This document shows positions 1 to 6,378 of a stretch of 32,955 bases of DNA, in pieces. The translations under genes and the position numbers were made by a program. Origin of the DNA: an uncultured Phascolarctobacterium sp. (GTDB taxonomy: Bacteria; Bacillota; Negativicutes; Acidaminococcales; Acidaminococcaceae); the NCBI GenBank assembly GCA_905207485.1, contig CAJLLL010000019.1, forward strand, positions 1 through 32,955. Direction: 5' to 3'. Each line of letters opens with the position of its first letter. The stretch's first letter is position 1. The notes beneath the pieces were generated by a model that did no database searches, was not told the origin of the DNA, and saw only the letters and a list, made by a program, of their open reading frames with translations.

Positions 1-1
1 A

Positions 2-811
2 GAATTTAAACAAATAGAATTAAATAAAAAATTATCAGCAGAAACAATAGATATAACACTTCCAGGGAAAAAAGTAAAAAAAGGAAGCAAAAACCCAATG
101 AATATAGTAATAGAAGAAATAGAAGATCTATTCGTATCAATGGGGTATGATGTAATATCAGGACCAGAGCTAGAAACAGACGAATTCTGTTTTGCAAGAC
201 TAAACTTACCAGAAGGACATCCAGCAAGAGACATGCAAGACAGCTTTTATATAACAGACAACTACTTATTAAGAACACAAACATCAGCAGTACAAGCAAG
301 AACAATGCTAGAATATGGTGGAAACAAACCAATAAGAATGATATGCACAGGAAAAACATACAGAAGAGAAGATGATGCAACACATTCACACCAATTCAAC
401 CAAGTAGAAGGACTAGTAATAGACAAAAAAGAAAACAATGTATCACTAGCAAATCTAAAAGGAACACTAGAAGTATTCATGAAAAAAATGTTAGGAGAAA
501 AAACAGAGCTACGATTCAGACCAAGTTACTTCCCATTCACAGAGCCATCATACGAAGTAGATGTAACATGCTTCAAATGCGGAGGAAAAGGATGCCCACT
601 ATGCAAAAAAACAGGCTGGATAGAAGTACTAGGAGCAGGAATGGTACATCCAAATGTACTAAAAATGAACGGCTATGACCCAGACCAATACAGCGGATTC
701 GCCTTCGGAACAGGAATAGACAGACTAGCAATGTTCAAATTCGGAATACCAGACATGAGACTACTATACTCAAACGACATAAAATTCTTAAACCAATTCG
801 CAAGAAGATAA
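2..811 (+). CDS. pheS: Phenylalanine--tRNA ligase alpha subunit, 5'-truncated by window edge
   Basis: Catalytic alpha subunit of the alpha2-beta2 phenylalanyl-tRNA synthetase; it charges tRNA-Phe in the cytoplasm together with PheT. The frame is open from base 2 to TAA, giving 269 residues; the family is usually about 340 residues, so roughly the first 70 (the N-terminal coiled coil) lie outside the window. Visible class II hallmarks are the motif 2 region TYRREDDATH with a following HQFNQVEG, a four-cysteine CFKCGGKGC-PLC insert, the GAGMVHPNVL stretch and the C-terminal GFAFGTGIDRLAM motif 3. Codon use is odd for this window: 12 of 13 Arg codons are AGA, Ile is almost always ATA and Leu is often CTA, unlike all genes from about 1.85 kb on. 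The protein itself looks intact, so foreign origin is inferred from codon use only. Confidence 0.95.
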   Translation, partial: EFKQIELNKKLSAETIDITLPGKKVKKGSKNPMNIVIEEIEDLFVSMGYDVISGPELETDEFCFARLNLPEGHPARDMQDSFYITDNYLLRTQTSAVQARTMLEYGGNKPIRMICTGKTYRREDDATHSHQFNQVEGLVIDKKENNVSLANLKGTLEVFMKKMLGEKTELRFRPSYFPFTEPSYEVDVTCFKCGGKGCPLCKKTGWIEVLGAGMVHPNVLKMNGYDPDQYSGFAFGTGIDRLAMFKFGIPDMRLLYSNDIKFLNQFARR

Positions 812-861
812 TTTTTAAAACCATTTTAATAATGAATGAAATCAAACAGTAGAGTAGTGTA

Positions 862-1012
862 GAAGAAAATATATATTAAAATGCAGTGACGCGCAGCTTG
901 GGAGTACAAAGACAACCTCTATGGCAATCAGTACCAAGTTTAATAATCCAGCACAAACAACACTGCGAAAAAACGACCAGTAAGGAACGGAATTTTAATA
1001 TATATTTTCTTC
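862..1012 (+). ncRNA. Structured element in pheS-pheT spacer, closed by a perfect 21-bp inverted repeat
   Basis: The arms 862-882 and 992-1012 are perfect reverse complements (21 bp, A/T-rich). Inside them GCAGTG at 883-888 pairs with CACTGC at 961-966, and CTTGG at 897-901 pairs with CCAAG at 934-938, followed by TAC 905-907 with GTA 931-933. A 25-nt bulge (967-991) sits on the 3' side. The nested pairing suggests a folded RNA in the pheST transcript or a small MITE-like insertion. No target-site duplication and no ORF are evident, and it matches no riboswitch, T-box or ribozyme consensus that I can recall. The heptamer GGAACGG occurs on both sides of the right arm (984-990 and 1013-1019). 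The strand is assumed from the flanking genes. Confidence 0.6.
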
Positions 1013-1058
1013 GGAACGGCCTCAACATAGGCACATAAAAAAGAAAGGAAGAAAAATT

Positions 1059-3482
1059 ATGAAACTAAGTACAAACTTTGTAAAAGATTACATAGACATA
1101 AATGACATAGATTTAAAAACCATAGCAGAAGACATGACACGAGTAGGAAACGAATATGATTCAGCAGAAAAATTCCTAGGAGGAACAAACCTAATCATAG
1201 GTCAAGTACTAACATGCGAAAATCATCCAGACTCAGACCACCTACACATATGCACAGTAAACATAGGAACAGAAGTACTAAACATAGTATGCGGAGCACC
1301 AAATGTAAGAGCAGGACTAAAAGTAATAGTGGCAAAAGTAGGAGCAGAGCTACCAGGAGATGTAACAATAAAAAGAGGCATGATTCGTGGCCAAGAATCT
1401 AACGGAATGATGTGTTCACTAGCAGAGCTAGGAATAGATGGGAAGTTCCTAACACAAGCAGACAAAGAAGGAATATGTGAACTAGGCGATGATGCAGTAG
1501 TTGGTGAAGACCCAGCCAAATATCTACAAATGGATGATGGAGTAATAGATTTTGAGCTAACAGCAAACCGTGGAGACTTATTAAGCATATTAGGAATGGC
1601 ATATGAATTAGGAGCAATATATGACAAAAAAGTAAAACCAGTAGATTTATCACATTCAGAATCAGGAGAAGACATAAACAATAATTTCAAAATCGATATA
1701 AAAACAGAAAACTGTAAATTATTCCTAGCAAAAAAAGCATTAAATGTAACAATAAAAGAAAGTCCAGCATTTATAAAAAATAGATTAATGGCTTGTGGAA
1801 TAAGACCAATCAACAACGTTGTAGATATCAGTAACTATGTAATGCTTGAACTTGGCCAGCCGATGCATGCTTATGATTATGATAAAGTAGGCGGACACAA
1901 ACTTATTGTACGCCGTGCTGCTGAGGGTGAAAAACTGGTAACTCTGGACAGCCAGGAACGTATTTTAACATCTGACATGATTACCATTGCCGACCCGACC
2001 CATGCCGTTGGCCTCGGCGGTGTAATGGGCGGTCTTGAAACAGAAGTTACCGCTGAAACTGTAAATGTAATGCTTGAAGCCGCAACGTTTAACGGCCCTT
2101 CTATCCGCCGTACTTCCAAAGCACTTGGCCTGCGCAGTGAAGCATCCGGACGTTTTGAACGCGGTGTTGATACCATCCTTACGCATAACGCACTGAACCG
2201 TGCTGCACATTTGCTGGAGCAAATGGGTGCCTGTGAAACCGTTTGCGGCGTTGTTGAAGATTACCCGGAAGAGGTTAAACCTGCCGTTATCCGCGTAACG
2301 CCTAAAGCTATCAATACCCGCATCGGCGTTGAAATTGCCGCTGATGAAATGGTTGATATTCTTAAAAAATTACAGTTTGGTGTAGAAGTTGAAGACGGCG
2401 TACTGGTAGTTACAGCGCCAAGCTGGCGTTATGACATTAGCTGCGATGCCGATATCAGCGAAGAAATTGCCAGAATGCACTCTTATGATAAAATTGAATC
2501 GCATAATCCGGAACTGCCGCTTGTACAAGGCCGTCAGGCAGTTATTGATGATGTGCGTGAAGAAATGGAAGATTATCTTGCCGCTGCCGGATTAAATGAG
2601 GTTATGACTTACAGCTTCATTAATCCCAACAATTTTGACAAAATGCTGTTGGCAGATAATGACGCACGCCGTCAGGCTATTGAATTAATGAACCCGCTGA
2701 GCGATGAGTTTAAAGTAATGCGCACCAGTATGCTGCCGGGCATGCTTAACACAGCAGCTTACAACCAGGCCCGTCAGGCTGAATCAGTTAAAATTTTTGA
2801 AATTGGCAAAGTATTCCTGCCCAAAGCACTGCCGCTTAAAGAATTGCCGGAAGAAAAACTGGTGTTGTGTGCTGTTCTTACCGGCCGCCGCCGCAGCTTA
2901 AACTGGACTGAAACCAAAGACGAAGTTGATTTTTATGATATGAAAGGCGTTGTAGAAGGACTGCTGGAAAGCCTGCAAATGTCTGACGTTAAATTTGTTC
3001 CTGTTGAACAGCCTTATCTTCATCCGGGTAAAAGCTGTGCCGTTGAAGCAGGTGGTAAAGTAATTGGCTGGTTTGGTGAACTGCACCCCACTGCTGCAGC
3101 AAACTTTGATTTAAACGGCAGCGTTTGCGTGCTGGAACTGGAAGTAGCTCCGCTTATTGCAACTGCAACTAACGTGCCGCAGTTTGTACATCTGCCAAAA
3201 TATCCTGCAACTTCGCGCGATATCGCAGTTGTTGTTCCGCTGAACGTATCAATGGAAGAACTGGAAAATGTAATCCGCACCAATGCGGGCGCCTTGCTTA
3301 AAAAGGTACAGGTATTTGACGTTTACACCGGCAAACAGGTTGCCGAAGGTTATAAATCCATGGCATTTAACTTAACCTTCCAGGCAGATGACCGTACTTT
3401 GACCGATGAAGAAATTGATGCCGTTATTAAGAATGTAGTTGAAAAAGTTGGCGAAGCCTATAAAGCTAAATTAAGGGATTAA
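1059..3482 (+). CDS. pheT: Phenylalanine--tRNA ligase beta subunit, mosaic codon usage
   Basis: Beta subunit of phenylalanyl-tRNA synthetase (807 residues, normal length), carrying the tRNA-binding and editing domains. An OB-fold tRNA-binding domain lies at about 40-150 (HPDSDHLHIC), the B3/B4 editing region at about 210-380 (conserved ISNYVMLELGQPMHAYD and GVMGG), then B5, the catalytic-like core, and a C-terminal ferredoxin-fold anticodon-binding domain at about 712-806 (PKYPATSRDIAVVV). The start is supported by AAAGGAAG seven bases upstream. Up to about base 1808 (residue 250) codons are mostly A-ending (AGA, ATA, CTA), with stray CGT codons at 1387 and 1568; from about 1845 Arg is nearly all CGT/CGC and Gly GGC/GGT, as in the rest of the window. 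The reading frame is unbroken across the switch, which falls in one of the most conserved stretches of the protein. Confidence 0.97.
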   Translation: MKLSTNFVKDYIDINDIDLKTIAEDMTRVGNEYDSAEKFLGGTNLIIGQVLTCENHPDSDHLHICTVNIGTEVLNIVCGAPNVRAGLKVIVAKVGAELPGDVTIKRGMIRGQESNGMMCSLAELGIDGKFLTQADKEGICELGDDAVVGEDPAKYLQMDDGVIDFELTANRGDLLSILGMAYELGAIYDKKVKPVDLSHSESGEDINNNFKIDIKTENCKLFLAKKALNVTIKESPAFIKNRLMACGIRPINNVVDISNYVMLELGQPMHAYDYDKVGGHKLIVRRAAEGEKLVTLDSQERILTSDMITIADPTHAVGLGGVMGGLETEVTAETVNVMLEAATFNGPSIRRTSKALGLRSEASGRFERGVDTILTHNALNRAAHLLEQMGACETVCGVVEDYPEEVKPAVIRVTPKAINTRIGVEIAADEMVDILKKLQFGVEVEDGVLVVTAPSWRYDISCDADISEEIARMHSYDKIESHNPELPLVQGRQAVIDDVREEMEDYLAAAGLNEVMTYSFINPNNFDKMLLADNDARRQAIELMNPLSDEFKVMRTSMLPGMLNTAAYNQARQAESVKIFEIGKVFLPKALPLKELPEEKLVLCAVLTGRRRSLNWTETKDEVDFYDMKGVVEGLLESLQMSDVKFVPVEQPYLHPGKSCAVEAGGKVIGWFGELHPTAAANFDLNGSVCVLELEVAPLIATATNVPQFVHLPKYPATSRDIAVVVPLNVSMEELENVIRTNAGALLKKVQVFDVYTGKQVAEGYKSMAFNLTFQADDRTLTDEEIDAVIKNVVEKVGEAYKAKLRD

Positions 3483-3506
3483 TTTAACGTAAAGGTTGTG
3501 AAACGT

Positions 3507-4013
3507 ATGAAAAAACTCGCTTTAACAATTGCCTGCGCTTTAAGCATTGCACTTGCCGGCTGTGGAACTGCCGGTGCTGTTGACACCGATGCCGCTTTGG
3601 CTATTGCGCTGAAAAATGCTGATGTGCCTAAAGATGATGCCTACAATGTTAAAATTGAACAAGATGGCGATAATGGCATACCAATTTATAAAATTGAATT
3701 TGAAACCAGTTACGGCGATTACGATTTTGAAATTGCAACAGAAGATGGAAGAATAGTAGGCGCCGATTACGAAGTAAAAGAAGAATGGCTGAACCGTCTT
3801 GGCGGCAAGCCTGTGGATATGCAGCAGGCCAAACGCCTTGTGCAGCAAAAGGTTGAAGGCAGCAGTGCGGATAACGTGCGTATTTGGGAAGAATACGGAG
3901 ATGGACGCCTGCGTTACGAGGGAGAACTGTTTTACAACGGTATGAAATACGAATTTGAAATTGACCCGCAAACAGGCAGAATTTTTGACTGGAATGCGGA
4001 TTTGCGAAAATGA
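3507..4013 (+). CDS. PepSY-domain lipoprotein
   Basis: 168-residue predicted lipoprotein. A short signal peptide (KKLALTIACALSIALAGC) ends in an LAGC lipobox with Cys19, so it is probably anchored in a membrane after processing. Two PepSY-like repeats follow: about residues 26-90 (ALAIALKNA... then YKIEFET and EIATEDGRIVG) and about 100-165 (AKRLVQQKV... then YEGELFYNG and FEIDPQTGRI). PepSY domains are often linked to protease inhibition or envelope regulation, but the target here is unknown. I chose ATG 3507 over GTG 3498 because AAAGG at 3491-3495 is 11 bases from the ATG but only 2 from the GTG. It begins 24 bases after pheT and may be co-transcribed with it; a terminator follows. Its codon use is that of the host. 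Confidence 0.85.
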   Translation: MKKLALTIACALSIALAGCGTAGAVDTDAALAIALKNADVPKDDAYNVKIEQDGDNGIPIYKIEFETSYGDYDFEIATEDGRIVGADYEVKEEWLNRLGGKPVDMQQAKRLVQQKVEGSSADNVRIWEEYGDGRLRYEGELFYNGMKYEFEIDPQTGRIFDWNADLRK

Positions 4014-4027
4014 TTTTGCGCAGCAGC

Positions 4028-4060
4028 ACCGCCGGTTTTATGCCGGCGGTTTTTGCTTTT
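4028..4060 (+). terminator. Intrinsic terminator after the PepSY gene
   Basis: ACCGCCGG at 4028-4035 pairs perfectly with CCGGCGGT at 4043-4050 around a 7-nt loop, followed by a T-rich run. It closes the pheST-PepSY unit. Confidence 0.85.
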
Positions 4061-4090
4061 GCGAGCAGGGCACGGTTTGTGTTATAAAAG

Positions 4091-4119
4091 TTGCCGCAGC
4101 GGCAATAAAAGTTTATAAT
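4091..4119 (+). promoter_or_regulatory. Promoter for the 4152-5061 gene pair
   Basis: TTGCCG (4091-4096), a 17-bp spacer and a perfect TATAAT (4114-4119) lie 33 bases upstream of the next start codon and just after a terminator, as expected for a new transcription unit. Confidence 0.7.
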
Positions 4120-4151
4120 AAAACCAAAGAACACAGAAAGAAGGTGCGTTT

Positions 4152-4406
4152 ATGAAACTTTATGTATGGCGCCATAACAAAACTTATCATAGCCACAGTA
4201 TGATACAGGAACCTTGTGTAAACACCGAATTTTATCTTGATGCCATCGCCATTGTGGCAGCGGAAAATCTTGATGAAGCACTGGAACTTTTGGCGGCGCA
4301 GCGTAAAGGATGGCGCACCGATGATTTACGTGAACTGGAACCGCAGGTTTACAGCCTTGATGAAGGCAAAGTTATTTTTACCGAACTGAGAGGTTCAATA
4401 GCATAA
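4152..4406 (+). CDS. Small conserved-looking hypothetical protein (84 aa)
   Basis: I do not recognise this protein. It has 84 residues, no signal peptide and no membrane segment, so it is probably cytoplasmic. It starts MKLYVWRHNKTYHSHSM, contains an acidic helical stretch (ENLDEALELLAAQRKGW) and ends in a short strand-like segment. The AAGAAGG ribosome-binding site seven bases upstream and its own TATAAT promoter support the start and show it is a real gene. It ends 13 bases before the CYTH-domain gene, so the two are very likely co-transcribed. Confidence 0.75.
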   Translation: MKLYVWRHNKTYHSHSMIQEPCVNTEFYLDAIAIVAAENLDEALELLAAQRKGWRTDDLRELEPQVYSLDEGKVIFTELRGSIA

Positions 4407-4419
4407 AAGGAGCAGATAA

Positions 4420-5061
4420 ATGTCCGCAGAAATAGAAGTAAAACTTAATATAGCGGCAGATGCGCTGAAAAAACTGCTTACGTCACCGCTTATTACAGAA
4501 AAAATTGTGCCCGGCAGTGAAGCTGTGCTGCATTTGGCAACAACATATTACGATACGGAATCGCTGAAATTAATGCATAATGGCATTGCTTACCGCGTAC
4601 GCCAAAACGGAGATAAATTTGAGGCGACAATAAAGACCGATAAAAAAGTACAGGGCGGATTTAGCTGCCGTAATGAATATAATGTTAATTTAACTGATGC
4701 TGAGCCGGTGCTGCAAGGTTTTGATAAGGAAGGCTTTAATGGCGATTTGACAAAAATTCTGGAAGGCGAGCCGCTGAAAAAACTGTTTACGGTAAGCGTA
4801 GAACGAAAAATATGCCTGCTGAAAATTACAGAAGCTACAACACTGGAATTAGCAGTGGATAATGGCAAAATAACAGCACGTAATGGCGCCGAAAGCCCGA
4901 TTAATGAAACTGAACTGGAAATAAAAAACGGCACTGAAGAAGATTTACTTGCCTATGTAGATAAAATTGCTGCTTATGTGCCTGTATCCGGCGAAGAACG
5001 GAGCAAATATGAACGCGGCATGTTATTGTGCGGTATTCAACTGAAACGTCCTGCAAAATAG
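4420..5061 (+). CDS. CYTH domain (triphosphate tunnel metalloenzyme) protein
   Basis: 213-residue CYTH-family protein. The diagnostic EIEVKL (ExExK) motif is at residues 4-9, followed by the YYDT motif (TTYYDTESLKL), a basic strand (YRVRQNGDKFEATIKT), ERKICLL and a late acidic ELEIKNGTEED strand typical of the eight-stranded tunnel fold. Family members bind triphosphate groups with a divalent metal; known activities include inorganic triphosphatase, thiamine triphosphatase and class IV adenylate cyclase. No CHAD domain is fused, and the substrate cannot be told from sequence. The start has AAAGGAG upstream. It is the second gene of a two-gene unit and ends at a bidirectional terminator. Confidence 0.9.
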   Translation: MSAEIEVKLNIAADALKKLLTSPLITEKIVPGSEAVLHLATTYYDTESLKLMHNGIAYRVRQNGDKFEATIKTDKKVQGGFSCRNEYNVNLTDAEPVLQGFDKEGFNGDLTKILEGEPLKKLFTVSVERKICLLKITEATTLELAVDNGKITARNGAESPINETELEIKNGTEEDLLAYVDKIAAYVPVSGEERSKYERGMLLCGIQLKRPAK

Positions 5062-5097
5062 AAAAAACGGTATTGCCATAAAGGCGATACCGTTTTT
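5062..5097. terminator. Bidirectional terminator between the CYTH gene and lrgB
   Basis: A hairpin with a long A-tract on one side and a T-tract on the other (stem AACGGTATTGCC / GGCGATACCGTT with one G-T wobble) lies between convergent genes. It can terminate transcription on both strands. Confidence 0.85.
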
Positions 5098-5120
5098 TAT
5101 TGTTTTATGGTTTGAATTAT

Positions 5121-5840
5121 TTAAAATATGCTGTTTAAAACAGGCAGCAGTACCGGTGCAAGTATGGATGTTGCAATGCCTGTAAGACCGATTGATGCAC
5201 CGCCGATAGCAAGCTGCAAAGCGCTTTTGCTTGCGCAGACGCTTGTTCCTAGGCCATGGCTGGATGCGCCGATGGATAAGCCGATGGCGATATTATTTTT
5301 TATTTTTAAGGCTTTCAGCAGCTTATGGTTAATTGTTGCGCCGAACATACCTGTAAAAATAACGCAGGCAGCGGTAAGGGCAGGTATGCCGCCTATTGAT
5401 GAGGAGACATCCATGGCAATAGGAGTGGTGACGGATTTTGGGATCAGCGAAAGCAATACCTGTTCGCTGGCACCGAAAATTTTGGCGCAGATAAAAATGC
5501 TGATGATGCCGGTAACAGTAGCAACTATAATGCCGCTGACTATTACAAATAAGTTTTCCTTTATAATGCGGCGGTTATTGTACAGCGGCAATGCCAGCGC
5601 AACCGTGGCAGGGCCAAGCAAAAAGTTAATAAAGCCTGCACCTGTTTCATAATCATCATAAGTGATATGAGGCTCCTGAAAATAAATGAACAGAATTATC
5701 AGCGGGCACGCCAGTACAAACGGCGGCACAATATTAAGTTCAAATTTATCTACAATAATTTCGCACATTACATAAACAACAATGGTAAGTGCAATGCCAA
5801 ACAGCGGCGATTGAATAAATGCTTCCGGCAGGAAATTCAT
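5121..5840 (-). CDS. lrgB: LrgB/CidB-family membrane protein
   Basis: 239-residue integral membrane protein of the LrgB family with about seven hydrophobic segments. Recognisable family stretches are GPATVALALPLY, LIPKSVTTPIA with the following DVSSSIGG, and GASSHGLGTSVC. LrgB works with LrgA; the pair was first described as an antiholin-like system affecting murein hydrolase activity, and homologues in Bacillus and Streptococcus act as pyruvate transporters. Its start codon overlaps the lrgA stop by four bases (ATGA type), implying translational coupling. Length is normal for the family (about 230-240). No LytSR-type two-component regulator is present in the window. Confidence 0.93.
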   Translation of the reverse strand: MNFLPEAFIQSPLFGIALTIVVYVMCEIIVDKFELNIVPPFVLACPLIILFIYFQEPHITYDDYETGAGFINFLLGPATVALALPLYNNRRIIKENLFVIVSGIIVATVTGIISIFICAKIFGASEQVLLSLIPKSVTTPIAMDVSSSIGGIPALTAACVIFTGMFGATINHKLLKALKIKNNIAIGLSIGASSHGLGTSVCASKSALQLAIGGASIGLTGIATSILAPVLLPVLNSIF

Positions 5841-6205
5841 TTGCTTTCACCGCCTTTGCGTTTCAGCATAAAATCTAAAAATAGCGCCGTTACCGCTAAA
5901 ATCATAAGGCTGCTTATTATAATGGTAATAATAATGGCGGTGCTTTCGGCAATAATGATATCAAGATATAGCAAAATGCTTACGCCTGCGGGTAGAAACA
6001 GCATGCCCATTTTTTCAATTAAAATATCGCATACATCTTCAACTGTGCGCGATTTTATAGTTCCGTTCAACAAAAGTGCCAGTAAAAGCAGCATTGCCAA
6101 AAGCGCAGGCGGAAATTTCAGCCCGCATAAGTTAAGCGCCACTGTACTGATGCCTTGCAGAAAAAGCAGTACAGCTGTTCCTTTTAAAATAGATGATGGT
6201 GTCAT
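5837..6205 (-). CDS. lrgA: LrgA/CidA-family holin-like protein
   Basis: 122-residue membrane protein with four predicted transmembrane segments and a short charged tail (LKRKGGESK), the usual size and shape of the LrgA/CidA family. The FLQGISTVALNLCGLKFPPA segment corresponds to the family's conserved first hairpin region, and GMLFLPAGVSILLY to the conserved middle motif. It is first in the lrgAB operon, overlapping lrgB by four bases. A GAGGGG ribosome-binding site lies eight bases upstream of the ATG. It probably forms a membrane complex with LrgB; whether that exports pyruvate or modulates autolysis here is not resolved by sequence. Confidence 0.92.
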   Translation of the reverse strand: MTPSSILKGTAVLLFLQGISTVALNLCGLKFPPALLAMLLLLALLLNGTIKSRTVEDVCDILIEKMGMLFLPAGVSILLYLDIIIAESTAIIITIIISSLMILAVTALFLDFMLKRKGGESK

Positions 6206-6244
6206 ATTAATCTTTCCCCTCTAAAAAAATAAAATAATATGTAT

Positions 6245-6273
6245 ATTTTCCTGCGCTGACGTCAATTTGTCAA
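6245..6273 (-). promoter_or_regulatory. Candidate lrgAB promoter
   Basis: On the minus strand a perfect TTGACA (plus 6268-6273) is followed after 17 bp by GAAAAT (plus 6245-6250), a 4/6 match to TATAAT. The spacer contains the palindrome TGACGTCA (6257-6264), and GTCAA occurs twice, at 6261-6265 and 6269-6273, so an operator is possible. Confidence 0.4.
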
Positions 6274-6308
6274 GTTAAAAAAAGAACAAAAAATAAATAA
6301 AATTTTGT

Positions 6309-6336
6309 TTGACTTTTTGACTTTTATTGCTATAAT
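6309..6336 (+). promoter_or_regulatory. Strong-looking plus-strand promoter antisense to its neighbours
   Basis: TTGACT (6309-6314), 16 bp, then TATAAT (6331-6336) preceded by TGC, giving an extended -10. It points into the 3' end of the minus-strand RMD1-like gene, where no plus-strand gene exists. The nearest start codon, ATG 6356 with AGGAG seven bases upstream, opens an eight-codon frame ending at TAA 6380-6382. Confidence 0.45.
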
Positions 6337-6337
6337 A

Positions 6338-6366
6338 TAAAACAGGAGCAGAAAAATGCCCCTGTT
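6338..6366 (-). terminator. Terminator of the RMD1-like gene (minus strand)
   Basis: AACAGGAGCA at 6341-6350 faces TGCCCCTGTT at 6357-6366. The one mismatch on the plus strand is a G-U wobble in minus-strand RNA, which then runs into a U-rich tail (complement of TATAATATAA). The tail overlaps the plus-strand -10 described separately. Confidence 0.6.
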
Positions 6367-6378
6367 ATTAAAGCGTTG

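Noticed and set aside
862..1012. Retron msr-msd, hammerhead ribozyme or T-box in the pheS-pheT spacer
   Set aside because: No reverse transcriptase is near, no CUGANGA core is present, and there is no T-box AGGGTGGNACCGCG sequence or antiterminator/terminator pair.
5128..5652. 174-codon plus-strand frame antisense to lrgB
   Set aside because: The minus-strand product is a clear LrgB; the plus frame has no family features and runs into convergent transcription.
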